The position numbers were made by a program, and so were the translations under genes. A DNA stretch of 64,000 bases from assembly GCA_964522605.1 (NCBI GenBank), contig CAZFWV010000005.1:1-64000 (forward strand), written 5' to 3'. Of the stretch, positions 24,001 through 25,724 are shown one piece after another. Source of the stretch: CAVZLD01 sp964522605 (GTDB lineage Bacteria; Planctomycetota; Planctomycetia; Pirellulales; Pirellulaceae). The notes below the pieces were generated by a model that saw only the letters and a program-made list of their open reading frames with translations, was not told where the DNA came from and made no database searches. The first letter of the stretch is position 1, and each line of letters starts with the position of its first letter.

Positions 24001-25083
24001 CCATCGCTGCTGCTCCGCGAACCGCCCACCGGCAACTGGCAGACTACCGATGGACGCTATCTCGGCAGTCCGTCGGATGGGAACTCCGTCGCAGTGGCCC
24101 CGATTGATCTTCGGATTGCCCCACAGTCCGTCTTGCGTCTCGAGGCACTCCTGGCGGCCGACGGTGAAGGCGGGTTCATTTTCGACCGCAAGGGAATGGA
24201 TGACTTCAAGTTCGTGACGGTTTCGTCGTTGACCAATCAGGTGATCATCGGCCACTACACGTCGCGGCATGGTTGGGAAATTGATAAGACGGTTACTCGG
24301 ACCATTGACGCCTCGGTGGATCAGAAGCTGCTTGTTTCTCTGAGGGGTACAACCGTCGATGTGTCGCTCAATGACCAATCGGTTCTGGGCTACGTCTACA
24401 ATGGCGTGACTGTGGATGGCGGTTTCGGCCTGCTTAGTCGCACCGGTGCTGTCTCGTTCGATGAGGTCCGCGTCCAGACCGACGATCCCGATTACCTGGT
24501 CTGGAGTCAACCAGTAGCCGCTCGGACCGCCGAAGTGCTCGACAAGGGAGTTGCTTCGAAACCTGCAACCGCTGTCTTGGATGCGAATCGCGACGGTTTC
24601 ATCTCACCCATCGACGCTCTGCTGGTGATCAATTATCTGAACGATGGCAGCGAGTCGCTCGCAGGACTGTCCGGTGCCGTGTCGCCCGCCGATCTCGACA
24701 TCAACCGCGACGGCTTCGTCACGCCGATCGATGCCCTGTTGGTGATCAACAACCTGAATCAGCCCGCGGATGCTGTTTCGCCGCTGCCAGAGGGCCAGAT
24801 TGCCGCGGCGCTCAAGGATTCTGCCGCCGACCAGACGGAGCGCGGAAGCGAAGGAAACCTCGAAGTAGCAGACAGCGGGCCGGCGCAGTTGGCCGCCCGA
24901 CGGTATCTGGTTCTGGCCGATGCGAAGGCGCAGCACGATCTGTTGAGCCGGGCCTTCGAGGACGACTACCTGTCGGATGAGCTTGAATCGGCCTTGGATT
25001 CGATTGCGGGCGATCTGGATTTTGCGGCCGACGACGGGCCTTGGCTGGACGAGTGGAACACAGATGATCGGAGTGGGAGTTGA
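1..25083 (+). CDS. Giant secreted multidomain repeat protein (RTX / Calx-beta-like / LamG-like / dockerin), 5'-partial
   Basis: Frame 1 is open from the first base to TGA at 25081, so the start lies upstream; at least 8,360 codons are in the window, counting two 100-N gaps at nominal length. Order seen: beta-rich N part with short RTX-like repeats (about 616-720 and 1174-1310), cadherin-like domain, alpha/beta-hydrolase-like domain, galactose-binding-like domain, repeated mixed alpha/beta modules (about 3000-7100), RTX block, tandem duplication (8629-9045), beta repeats, proline-rich linker (10960-11265), helical triplicate, TGLGM repeats, inserted carbohydrate-binding-like domain, Calx-beta-like repeats, PPC-type domain, more TGLGM repeats, second RTX block, two LamG-like domains, dockerin pair and an acidic tail of about 100 residues. 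Expected to be exported and calcium-binding. The role is probably adhesion, matrix formation or polymer binding, which is inferred from domain types. An ECF sigma/kinase pair follows on the same strand. Confidence 0.9.
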   Translation, partial: NGDFISGNDSPVQVGSNIILVTDATVSNAIDFFGSGTFDSVAFENLGSVLIANDIENIVGGHGENTLVMRNGATIRGTVATSLGGRIVLDYSEYLTDADADLTHIEVDTAAGWSLELQQLASLIPGFDAIPFTDKQLPTLSYGSATGILGSRLLGLSELLEDAIADDVVADLSEIDGLGTVIDWLKGGGFNFRGTLPSDYAVQAVSRVIGTAGDDIIRGSEKDDVFYGSEGNDTIAGEQADTPDDGKGNNTLTFVGTSNPRILDLDNGTSRPGLGAILGTDDQTTPGNVAPIAYGDVFYVPTDSAATNLDVLRTDTDPNGDPLTISAASTPDQGGTVTISTDQRSLNYAPLASFTGTETFTYTVIDSNGGSTTATVAVQVGDATAGTLTDIRRLEGSSGDDVLIGDDQDNDFLFTDNWGNDQVIAFPGSGFDTLDFSAVNSALTVENLRDGVLKVTARDAIDAMRELLAPHTITGVTVITHGFRPPIIGDGDQMLPLAEEIRTFADDVNGTSEEAWLLDYEILSEGSLGSFDFNDSQLPELNATATSAEVVLLFDWAPESNEISSGWGEAAGDALFNLLIGLGLIDPAVNATNPPLHFIAHSFGTAVTSEAVERLATLDVPVDQVTYLDPHDFDEGLLPVDNDQRLFDLGLPAGYGASVWDNVAFADVYYQTSTILSPDGRPIPGAYSVLLNDDIPDSEPIPHEWIVAPYYLDSVNDGFDPLAPENTYAYGFSRLAGGTSLRPAGNFFDSSQDHMHSESTYVDPATGAAESDGLTELGLTESEFEAVRWDPEWDPLVVGNGDFEKPGDRFDSIPLSSNNLIPGWSHHGGTGSGVVGQQDDGNYYLQLDSSGPSRTHNHLFVPTDATSLEFDLKRVRADVDDVLRVRLGNAIIATISMSDTDDAFQTQSIPLATELTGQSQTLTFEILSTDGNIRSRAWIDNVAFSDTPLDTGVIPSFELLPGDGATVFATGVDRWITSQEGSYIRRAEVDLTGTDTTTAGDKKELIDGLNAFSVWAGQFSDLLDDALNANLSLFANTLKGIAFPNEDFSSSAISGHVTDDLVTPLQDFLDDPSNTDITNLTLLSAFDNLDISKLSYLRAYTATIELAESTQTWDLSNLEFGNDWFGIDFTSSTVPTLNIRSAIELKFDFGLDENNQFFVANPGIETVFTIDHDDLINVDFQLLNADISIEDGVVYVKMHHRSGYDGSLSTQDLIDTGTTAPVAAMPVGRTVAALPAGVTSFAGLISDSFLPDTTFNASLPITWSGIEGLDVLDSVEVPQFKFNDFGFGATVQDFLDQLSFEAVGLEDLLNLQVVSFQDLLDVTNTALDTLIGTPDNGGLLYEALPLIDTSAADLLGSGGVDFLNQLKTGIQDAIGRATSLQDVQTELNAELRPLLGLTAEAPDPIALIYRDSTYLVQFQFTKSLPTLSQPLLLDLTEFSPELATFANGAPLDFDAGDLTIDASADVFLGVGLDLQDLSNPVPFIEDTSGVTFSVQASAAPLDFTATIPLSQLXXXXXXXXXXXXXXXXXXXXXXXXXXXXXXXXXXLSLTAPDLASVANLFVFINDPQNFADGLQTAFDALDATLQSSVDLPIPLIGDQLKDEIVDNNDQTELGRIGDQLVDAFLNQAQQNPNASTIDILQQVLHSQFGTDLVRDSDGTPTEFTPGSTLATGHQTLLTFTRQQHTGGEWVYRSNGSPELIEVDVSAPTDNTVDADYQFLQRNEGGTPLFDSNTGAPLLETVELRATRVGKLLNTLDEYITDPSAVPITLSGPRIQFNFRFADTLGSYSVPIDFSTSLPGLDLNISDGSEITVSLDYVLDFGFGFDQTEGFYVDTTGAQESGEEFLLTLGATVKDLQADATLGFLTVELTDVADDREGHGGDFNSNYLEDGVTPKLDGRTGSGVFATIGFDIRDAVPANTTVDENTDESDSGRLTLSELSSANSADIFVGSFDAEVDADFDVLVSIPAGSDFAFPEISTTLHYDQILANVSTSTVDPTTFGDAPVVEFANVTVDLGSFLSGFAGPVIDAITVVTEPLEPVVEILTREITVLKELGASAYTLLDIASTILGATQFSGVVTAIEALVELVELAETLDEIVSSPGDAVLLNFGTFVIGADLRQSGAARSKPTPQPKGSSTDANKSTENLPDSDPKKKAVQKSGGISGGGIRLPLITDPTAAIGMLLGKTTDLMVFNLPQLAFDFQYVKSVPLFAGLNVRFGGGVGFSTNFAFGFDTSGFSEWQSQNYALSAVDEIFKKGFYVDDHVTFDGTSVATDSPEITFSSEIIAGASLGIGGLVEVGVEGGIEAIINMDLSDRPDPVTGNYDGKLRLEELAFRLEQGAECLFVSSGELAAFLEVFFWVGVDLGFGRVTLFEAREQFLREVLASFTFPTCEEPQPPTIATESNGIVTLQYVPASGTGGGAPEKYTVTREDYDRDGEEGTQYQPTDLIVVRSKGYVETFVPGDVTEIRTVGTQYDDQYIIGDDIDANIVLNGLGGNDLLQIGNAESGVTPTIGATKTRTIRGGDGNDILVGSNLADTIEGGDGLDSIMGYDGGDTIYGECSTXXXXXXXXXXXXXXXXXXXXXXXXXXXXXXXXXXNAGSDFLYGDAGTDTIDGGADDDTITGGLDSDSITGGTGADTIQWTTGDGSDSSVNGSASTAPLFSYDETLEELVQVVPTTLVQQVDTLKLFADQGEDYDDDQITLTANSTNNLHVDLTHVAGSLTSGVTSSFTLIGFERIVFEVGEGADTVTINDLSSTTVEDIDVDMGQGEQLEVAPIKTEYAVEDTENGTVEFRQRARVFLTTDPKTSRQQTLTDFLRQKGELGVQYEYDTNGMPVLDTVQVNGQSRQVHRAIPGEYMSTLSSPTQDDLDDLDAQTVPAHLAAEFETNDITLTPQATVQVLTAGSQWLIRDADRTFVVIEEGGDLELYERLFQFAEEDFLFTASNATLNNSQSGPPTVSTNLESEFTSNGITLTPNAEVEVITTNAKWRLTDAGRTFILEADGNSLDVYESIFGFSAGGDGRPVYEEVETREEGRSKRTSETVTENIGGKSITYTEERITPEFGTDSQRDTLILVGSSGDDDFFVSTTTGEDSAAPESSAAADSILVEQLNGLSFRVLNSSADFDTVQIDTRAGDDVLDAEEVVEHLATLHFIAGADDDVLVGSPFSDLLDSGLGDDTVTGGVGVDQFADAGGYDTLIERRDAEFELSDIQLTITPANPSYGTTIADSFTQDPTPEVENIAGPALNGTGSGIFEDIYLYAFDDERGLEGSASDNTMRIVDFTRRAFLDAGPGDDFYEMVLSGGSNASFNSTVYLQDSGTAGIDRVEIKGTAVDDTFYFQSRMVERLSTVDSSLSDQFGTIDLSDLGAITGEPSVRTFSDPSLNRQTVVYGEGIVEDVKVLGGAGDDLFILDDTSTEMEVLGEADDDRFFVGNVTQVKQVPHPDLNPNNDPNGIMISVVDPDGPNGGITNGVSFPATLRGGNGDDYFEVNHNIAELDLYGDNGDDIFYLQAHLTTEPAQAERDENDELAQQEDINVFSEEGQSDALVYVTNAPVNIYGGAGFDTLVIVGTVLGDTFNIFVEEVDDGNGGTKEVQRIYGAGLVVPVIEGIERLLILSAAGDDTINVYGTLGGEEAQEIQIVTGSGNDTVNLGGPEISFDVIIPESKYTKIEEVPRPDLVIPQPPIVVPARIEYRVAYVTDTFLGIPIKTYPIYFPVYRPQYEKPVPPKIVPQDPLLIPRVVTVPEYILPVLMPETRQLVGLQGPVIVDGVETGFPTGENAILPGTEGDDRLVIDNRYGNPSEPGALIKKTVEEVLINTEGSNAAAALTVLTNSLTASTVSGTEAIAADQIYQAIIDSIRDRHRVRDPGLARTMLNNPTEETSVTLRAGERIQAFDNSSTAVSDFLAFTAGLGVSASATATYTTTTIDGLSEVESQVPFTLNATNLDDLYTEFPSGVFRFSSGDLQLDGEVIPDLDGNIIAINVYSVKSIEFDLQNSFVQAIDVDDTTEYDTVSGFGSAYGVYYQNMTKVDLTLSNANETLDVIDAPGTSDKPAVTNIFAGGGDDEINIERIGGETNVFGDVADLQLAATYGVEAYSEDFRVHSGSTLPAHLTSGNNARLLGQLLDVDSGATGAFVEDAQGVLYRASELTTDELVGKTPVADVFDHDNVAHVRLLAAELLSRDPNIDLRDREGATIDGSADSDIFDVISFDTDRYHAQIWVLLQNNRNGLLGESGDYRDLFESAALPNFGTDFAKLIANEGGGVYDPSRYELSDPSNPETTEVSTLVGNLKALGGAVNAQSYQATVYIETAATIEQINESLNTFSSQLWQALQELDSSLPSSGDYTASTYSSQIGALVGATNGFDATNLAHVQALATLLNNAKLQAPVVIDISDESDGDLATLNRLSTALDFTFQPFVWRMLKDNLKDSSDDLYNPYVDPEPSGNPYRNHLTDINTLLRELATNPPGGKTPLSYPFLSNVLTQLSGSFNPDNPLHVKALAVALNDELPQLQIDVDAIRLYPNLDVNQYRGEVWQLLLANNVVSMPTGDDTFYVADANRTSADVTANGARTLEDILANLTVDGQSSVATTGNQLFISERNDTADHGPVDQNTDTSGLLTSSQLTGLGMAGAITYANVELIDITLGSGADVFSIQSTGATTSLKTRAGQDTVNVGSLAPATGGNVDAIAHLVTIDGGANSDVLNVDDQENQTTNVGLLTSSRLTGLGMGNDNPDLGLDYSRMETLNVGLGAGDDTFYIQSTHAGATTVNTGSGADAVQVSSEAGNLKPEDGTLNQIGGSLDVDGGSDAPDILTVYDSGDGTQNTGELSATKISGLGMAGDLAYLDFDSLNLHLASGDDDFFIDSTHEGVTNLYTGDDADTSAGGVPGFVAGSMVEINATSFATDDRSDSTHTSPDTSHRWYSVPNETAGVGAFRGATHGYLQALRVDNGADSNLVEPNPENGYVDFPITITQEQEGDYNLDVLVAGFTSDDDDSPSDTLWVQVLGADELADTENLILGNQTSLMVETSQNGEFTWKNAGIWTLKQGTHTIRISMRESGVAISALRFGLYEPEPVDDTININGISGLTNVHAGAGNDALNVNYDAAGNQTFLNNINAVLNLHGETGSDRYQVGLAGYGSSLINVIDDPFNVGDSENTQDTLVIYGTDEADQFLLRSRMIASYERDLDGNETGIIERVNYDGNINGGLIVNGRSGDDYFVLDDNSVITTINGDLGDDRFQVGQVFESPRDANAGLAVEDWFETTLTSRGYLSNGTSLPATINGGGGNDDFTVYSNKAVLSLNGDEDDDTFTIRAFVEVDPAQAKDRISNVNGGSGADLVAHTVDAPVNIDGGDGFDTVVILGTEFGEEFVVTDQGVFGAGKFLQIRGVEEIEIDGGEGNDSFYVLSTSADVNTTVIGGLGSDTFEIAGGRPDGSPLAVTSNDLRGHSGLIRHTVISDDADFDGLPVDEVSAEVADNDEVGIVITPSAGVTRIFEPNDNGDLLGASYSVTDSYTVVLTKEPEEDVRVTVVPEAPSESAQASGARGVNVYLADDDPPGDALTLLFSKNNWFIPQTVFIEALADSVSEGTEYYTINHSVIEGISPDDEGAYDGIPVREITVEVTDTDGPGVVVRQLNGGNEEDKLTRVAEVGGFETEDRYELLLTSQPSHPVTVSLSFDTSQLNAALEGAATSTTSVTFTPEDWDTPRVVRVTAIHDNLPEGNHFSRIRHTVASSDATYDGLVVSAVDVQIRDGDAAGVQIIPTNGTTQVVEATEIEVLTATATVDNQTTLTGSFVKRLHDSLDLTTFRVTEITLLDENQNVIPTTVADAEPNDTIATAQNIDSAFWSLNANDNIGDRIQNTSTTIPHVTIEGTGNGTFDYYSFTASAGAVGTFDIDFGKGGNGSFDTYLRLYRADGTLLASNDDSLSISDGQGGSISRVDSFLQYTFPTDGAYVVQVSRYPGFYPVPAGGDYQLQISLTNHPLLVDLSYNANNGTLTFAGTTSNVASVVVSYEVCDVNGGCLANETTFDNSGGDQTLDVNAADNPAIDLTGLIVEYDDGQGQIQRRTITGWSETAIQIDSAWSPKPGVNASYRVISNLGIEPISDGYEVVLTRVPTKPVQVRVQPLATPTYDADLRFVEPNYGQLNNIQVDVSDANESTTDSKLGYITLEFDSSNWNVPQYVQVRAVDDSEIDGSDFQVFGQRADQVNVLRGPLTIEGGLGDNPDRSLNDPLLLPGETNLKAPDSRITTATSDTLTDETTVFDDVVGYEVTILSGVGQGQVRTVTAVSGDRRTLTVSPPWEKIPNPKDAYSYAPVNANLNVNEATQVDILNVRNGDSPAVDTAILTDSTLTGLGMATDVVIGGRPFAGGITYNDLEVLTLDLGGNTDQLTIESTHRGATVINTGAGSDTIDVRTLAGHTTLNTGAGDDTVNVGTIAGRVDEIGALLVINGESDTMSSNASIGDVVNINDSGDDHENVGVLTPTTLTGLDMPSVGEIQSIEVRADFGTLQLSAIDLEDETHQISVAGFASASADPLAAALDANRQDLEAALVSVYGTGVTVTRSGDDFLVTFGGELAGMDIEPLTWDSAAEPGLEILEDNPRQITLDVSISTIRDGSSDPLRNTVQTLTLPAGLANFELVVADPSGPETNPAISVAVTDATLSSLQSALDEALNPNNGDNSLPFTRNFELVQLGNDFLIRFQGAYRGFTVAPIQVLDSTGASVSTATVATRIDGINYYGIEQLNIDLGSDDDVFNVQGTSAETNLNLHDGDDKIFVSSTANEEVGSTLRFLNGHLNEVSGDLNIDGGDGRHLLLISDHDAVEGDARVTIAEDATNADAIRVQGLATGDIKYQVDATANFADGIRMWTGSGNDQITISATHYRAGIRTTTLLSTGHGDDTVTVDLDVADSTVSPAVRQDGFFVLNTQGPDDSVPVSDQDRVLGADSTLPLIVFGGSDQDEIQGGSADDILFGDRGRVEYSDDSDNIVMTLGQGGNQDFFDSRILTPSKIFTIHPTIGDDDVVQANGGDDIVLGGTAGDTIRGGAGNDLVFGDHGLLEGEVDANYLPLATDSPAFIFTAIDVDAVGSADDTIYGDAGEDILLGQQGDDIIYGGTDDDDLIGGHNVAGGYDGNDRLDGGGDNDVIAGDNAIIERKPRTDPVSGTPTNPRMRALEGTRIYGEVPNLNDGDPLITPFGQVNPTGVAERHIVLLDQSNGADTAMYGNDYIAGGAADDMLFGQLGDDTIQGDGSIDEAVSATRDESGLTVDASVDAETDGDDYIEGNGGNDVIFGNLGQDDIVGGSSSLFVGLETSAQRPDGSDLIFGGAGTAYARNDEGDLSADGHARDADMILGDNGNIYRLVGTYGTSSDVFLTFNYDNNLSGLRIIPRAAELIDYTPGGTAYNADASDDIGGDDEIHGEAGDDFIYGMTGNDSLFGDGQNDDLIGGVGSDFISGGQHTDGVLGDDGRIYTSRNKELEGARDEGLSEPLYGIAKVDEVGELIDTPGGFFEATIHVAGALKKTVNLTPFSLDPSDPLADAPQGNHNYDDLVFGGLGDDFLHGGPGSDGLSGTEALAEYYDFPANLGGVLGFGKDPDRPEEFAAYDEYDPLRRIQVDADGFFSDADGQEFILNFNTVEIVDGNALQDGNDSVFGDLGNDILFGGPGRDHLYGGHGLDLLNADDDLDTSGGLNDGPDTAPNNADIAVGGAGRDILIANTVNDRLVDWKGEFNSYIVPFSPFGHPTISRGLPPHLTEFLYQLSAADGVDPTRFADTGQGADRNGEPVGEVGIYIQSDQGWFDQSGAPDDVQPGNLAGGSRDTLQQASFDDGQAQGFAPDTGVWKVQGGRFEVGPTEVGQDAVSVYFVERTLPNYFELLATINADKDKAGLKSNAYLIFDYQDPLDFKFAGVNPAIDKLQIGHRTADGWIVDVQSNLQLRDNTDYNLTLAINGVTATLVVDNQHFLSHAFTPRTDAYGITYGLNAGMIGIGAENSRGRIDNVRVQVLPPELTLDALDDLGSVPSLLLREPPTGNWQTTDGRYLGSPSDGNSVAVAPIDLRIAPQSVLRLEALLAADGEGGFIFDRKGMDDFKFVTVSSLTNQVIIGHYTSRHGWEIDKTVTRTIDASVDQKLLVSLRGTTVDVSLNDQSVLGYVYNGVTVDGGFGLLSRTGAVSFDEVRVQTDDPDYLVWSQPVAARTAEVLDKGVASKPATAVLDANRDGFISPIDALLVINYLNDGSESLAGLSGAVSPADLDINRDGFVTPIDALLVINNLNQPADAVSPLPEGQIAAALKDSAADQTERGSEGNLEVADSGPAQLAARRYLVLADAKAQHDLLSRAFEDDYLSDELESALDSIAGDLDFAADDGPWLDEWNTDDRSGS
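862..1140 (+). other. Cadherin-like / Ig-like domain in the giant protein
   Basis: Starts with NVAPIAYGD and ends with TFTYTVIDSNGGSTTATVAV, the usual opening and closing strands of the bacterial cadherin-like (tandem-95/VCBS-type) repeat. DTDPNGDPLTI is the calcium-binding-type loop and SLNYAPLASFTGTETF the conserved middle. Such domains act as beta-sandwich spacers in long bacterial adhesins. Confidence 0.7.
1423..2270 (+). other. Embedded alpha/beta-hydrolase (lipase-like) domain
   Basis: VTVITHGF (from 1426) matches a first beta strand followed by the oxyanion HG. LHFIAHSFGTAV carries the nucleophile elbow AHSFG, with serine codon 1804-1806. YLDPHD offers an acid (Asp codon 1885-1887) and the DHMHS segment offers a histidine (codons 2260 or 2266) in the expected order Ser-Asp-His. 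The spacing fits a lipase/esterase-type fold, so a complete triad is plausible. The substrate is unknown; an acyl ester or polymer would fit. Assignment rests on motifs only. Confidence 0.6.
2389..2850 (+). other. Galactose-binding-like domain after the hydrolase
   Basis: GNGDFEKPGDRF ... LIPGWSHHGG ... YYLQLDS ... AWIDNVAFSD follows the pattern of jelly-roll domains that begin NGDFE and end IDNVxF (DUF642/CBM-like). Placed directly behind the hydrolase, it may bind carbohydrate or the substrate polymer; that role is inferred. Confidence 0.5.
4539..4638. other. Assembly gap (100 N)
   Basis: Exactly 100 Ns, the usual placeholder for a gap of unknown size, lie inside the giant gene. Frame 1 is open on both sides (ending PLSQL, resuming LSLTAPDL), so no frameshift is forced, but residue numbering downstream is not reliable. 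Confidence 0.97.
7552..7950 (+). other. RTX-type calcium-binding repeat block 1, broken by a gap
   Basis: Nonapeptide GGxGxDxLx-type repeats are clear: RGGDGNDILVGSNLADTIEGG and DGGADDDTITGG on either side of the gap. These form calcium-filled parallel beta rolls in RTX proteins that fold after secretion. The gap at 7683-7782 falls inside the array, as expected where near-identical repeats defeat assembly. Confidence 0.85.
7683..7782. other. Assembly gap (100 N) inside RTX repeats
   Basis: A second run of exactly 100 Ns. Coding frame 1 resumes after it (NAGSDFLYGDAGTD). The true number of RTX repeats is unknown. Confidence 0.97.
8629..9045 (+). repeat. Tandem duplicated module of about 60 residues in the giant protein
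   Basis: LAAEFETNDITLTPQATVQV...WLIRDADRTFVV...LELYERLFQF is followed by LESEFTSNGITLTPNAEVEV...WRLTDAGRTFIL...LDVYESIFGF. Shared skeleton: EFxxNxITLTPxAxVxVxT, then WxxxDAxRTF and YExxFxF. I do not recognise the family. Confidence 0.75.
12470..13610 (+). repeat. Helical module in three diverged copies inside the beta-repeat protein
   Basis: Three segments share an opening helix NxxHVxxLAxxL (DNVAHVRLLAAELL from about 12481; TNLAHVQALATLLN from about 13082; DNPLHVKALAVALN from about 13456) and a later helix with W and LLxxN (IWVLLQNN, VWRMLKDN, VWQLLLANN). Predicted helical and very different in character from the flanking Asp/Gly-rich beta repeats. No family recognised. Confidence 0.55.
13820..14625 (+). 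repeat. TGLGM repeats, copies 1-3 (about 105-110 residues each)
   Basis: The block LLTSSxLTGLGM ... IxY ... ExLxIxLGSGxDxFxIxST ... TxxxTGxGxDxVxV recurs with TGLGM at 13849-13863, TGLGM at 14146-14160 and SGLGM at 14473-14487. Each copy ends in DGGxxxDxLxVxDxx. The pattern suggests a parallel beta-solenoid related to, but distinct from, RTX repeats. Confidence 0.7.
14640..15185 (+). other. Carbohydrate-binding-like domain inserted between repeats
   Basis: Between TNLYTGDDADT and DDTININGISGLTNVHAG lies a segment free of repeats: VEINATSFATDD ... WYSVPNETAG ... YVDFPITITQEQEGDYNLDV ... GTHTIRISMRESG. Its start and end resemble CBM6-like or fucose-type jelly rolls that carry W and a final strand IxxLRFG. 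It appears to interrupt the surrounding beta-solenoid. Ligand unknown. Confidence 0.5.
16300..17280 (+). other. Calx-beta-like repeats
   Basis: At least two units show the pattern DSYTVVLTKEPEEDVRVTV ... LLFSKNNWFIPQTVFIEALAD ... YYTINHSV ... VTVEVTDTD and RYELLLTSQPSHPVTVSL ... VTFTPEDWDTPRVVRVTAIHD ... RIRHTVASSD. This YxVxLxxxPxxxVxVxV / W-P-x-V-x-V-x-A-x-D layout is common in large bacterial surface proteins. A further unit lies at about 18260-18560 (YEVVLTRVPTKPVQVRV ... SSNWNVPQYVQVRAVDD). Confidence 0.6.
17443..17905 (+). other. Bacterial pre-peptidase C-terminal (PPC)-type domain
   Basis: ADAEPNDTIATAQNI is the classic opening (EPNDT...AQ), followed by FDYYSFTASAGAVGTFDIDF, TYLRLYRADGTLLASNDDS and a closing AYVVQVSRYPG...YQLQI. 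PPC domains accompany secreted enzymes and adhesins. It is embedded between Calx-beta-like units. Confidence 0.75.
19000..19440 (+). repeat. TGLGM repeats, copies 4-5
   Basis: TLTGLGM at about 19012-19029 and TLTGLDM at about 19417-19434 repeat the same solenoid unit seen at 13820-14625, with TINTGAG-type turns (ATVINTGAGSDTIDV, TTLNTGAGDDTVNV). A degenerate sixth unit may follow at about 20158-20700. Confidence 0.65.
20811..23130 (+). other. RTX-type calcium-binding repeat block 2
   Basis: Dense hemolysin-type repeats: GGSADDILFGDRG, GGAGNDLVFGDHG, GDAGEDILLGQQGDDIIYGG, GNGGNDVIFGNLGQDDIVGG, GEAGDDFIYGMTGNDSLFGDG, GGPGRDHLYGGHG. Between them run longer non-RTX loops such as DNGNIYRLVG. Calcium-dependent folding outside the cell is expected, from what is known of RTX arrays. 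Confidence 0.85.
23400..24480 (+). other. Two LamG / concanavalin-like domains in tandem
   Basis: Two related units: FDDGQAQGFAPDTGVWKVQG ... YLIFDYQDPLDFKFAGV ... GRIDNVRVQ and PTGNWQTTDGRYLG ... GFIFDRKGMDDFKFVTV ... VSFDEVRVQ. The shared WxxxxGR(Y/F), FDxxxxxDFKF and (D/E)VRVQ strands indicate a jelly-roll fold of the LamG/DUF1080 type. Likely glycan or surface binding. Confidence 0.6.
24580..24762 (+). other. C-terminal dockerin type I-like pair
   Basis: DANRDGFISPIDALLVINYL and DINRDGFVTPIDALLVINNL are two EF-hand-like loops (DxNxDGxxxPxDALLVIN) separated by about 20 residues, the dockerin layout. No cohesin-like partner is evident in this window. The same motif occurs at the N terminus of the protein starting at 35764. 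Confidence 0.8.
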
Positions 25084-25154
25084 CAACGGCAGGCCACGGC
25101 TGCTTACCATGGGGGAAACGGACCCCGTCCTTCCGCCCCCCAAGGATCCGCCGC

Positions 25155-25721
25155 GTGGCCTCACTGAACGAGGAAACAACCCGACTCCTGCTTGACCTGT
25201 GCCAAGGGAATCAGCACGCAGCGGACCGGCTATTGCCTGTCATTTATGACGAGTTGCGTCGTGTCGCCGGCTGGTACATGAGTGGCGAGCGAACGGGCCA
25301 TACGTTGGAACCGACAGCGCTGGTTCACGAAGCGTTCTTGCGGCTGCGCAAGCTGGAACACATTGAGTGGAATAATCGGGCGCATTTTTGTGCTGTGGCC
25401 GCCCACATCATGCGGCGGATTCTAGTCGATCACGCGCGCCGACGCGGTGCGGAGAAACGTGGGCAGGGCTTTACGCAAGTCCACCTGGATGACCGGTTGT
25501 CTGCGGTCGTGGGTGGGCAAGACATCGACCTGCTTGACTTGGAGGAGGCACTCGATCGCTTGGCAGAACTCAACCCACGGCATGCGCAGGTGGTGGAAAT
25601 GCGGTTTTTTGCCGGATTGAGTGTTGAGGAAACGGCCGCCATCCTGGACGTGTCCCCGTCGACTGTGAAGAACGACTGGCGGATGGCCCGTGCCTGGCTA
25701 TTGATGCAGATGGACAAGTAA
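25155..25721 (+). CDS. ECF-type RNA polymerase sigma factor (planctomycete Sigma70_ECF family)
   Basis: A 188-residue sigma factor from GTG 25155 (MASLNEETTRLLLDL). Region 2 is RLLPVIYDELRRVAGWYM with HTLEPTALVHEAFLRL, and region 4 is LNPRHAQVVEMRFFAGLS with the helix-turn-helix EETAAILDVSPSTVKNDW. The pattern 'HTLxPTALVHEA(Y/F)LRL' marks the family abundant in planctomycetes. The frame stays open back to a TTG at 25080 overlapping the previous stop, but those 25 residues do not look like the family. It ends 3 bases before the kinase GTG, so the two are almost certainly co-transcribed. The kinase is the likely regulator; no anti-sigma factor is seen. Confidence 0.9.
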   Translation: MASLNEETTRLLLDLCQGNQHAADRLLPVIYDELRRVAGWYMSGERTGHTLEPTALVHEAFLRLRKLEHIEWNNRAHFCAVAAHIMRRILVDHARRRGAEKRGQGFTQVHLDDRLSAVVGGQDIDLLDLEEALDRLAELNPRHAQVVEMRFFAGLSVEETAAILDVSPSTVKNDWRMARAWLLMQMDK

Positions 25722-25724
25722 ACC

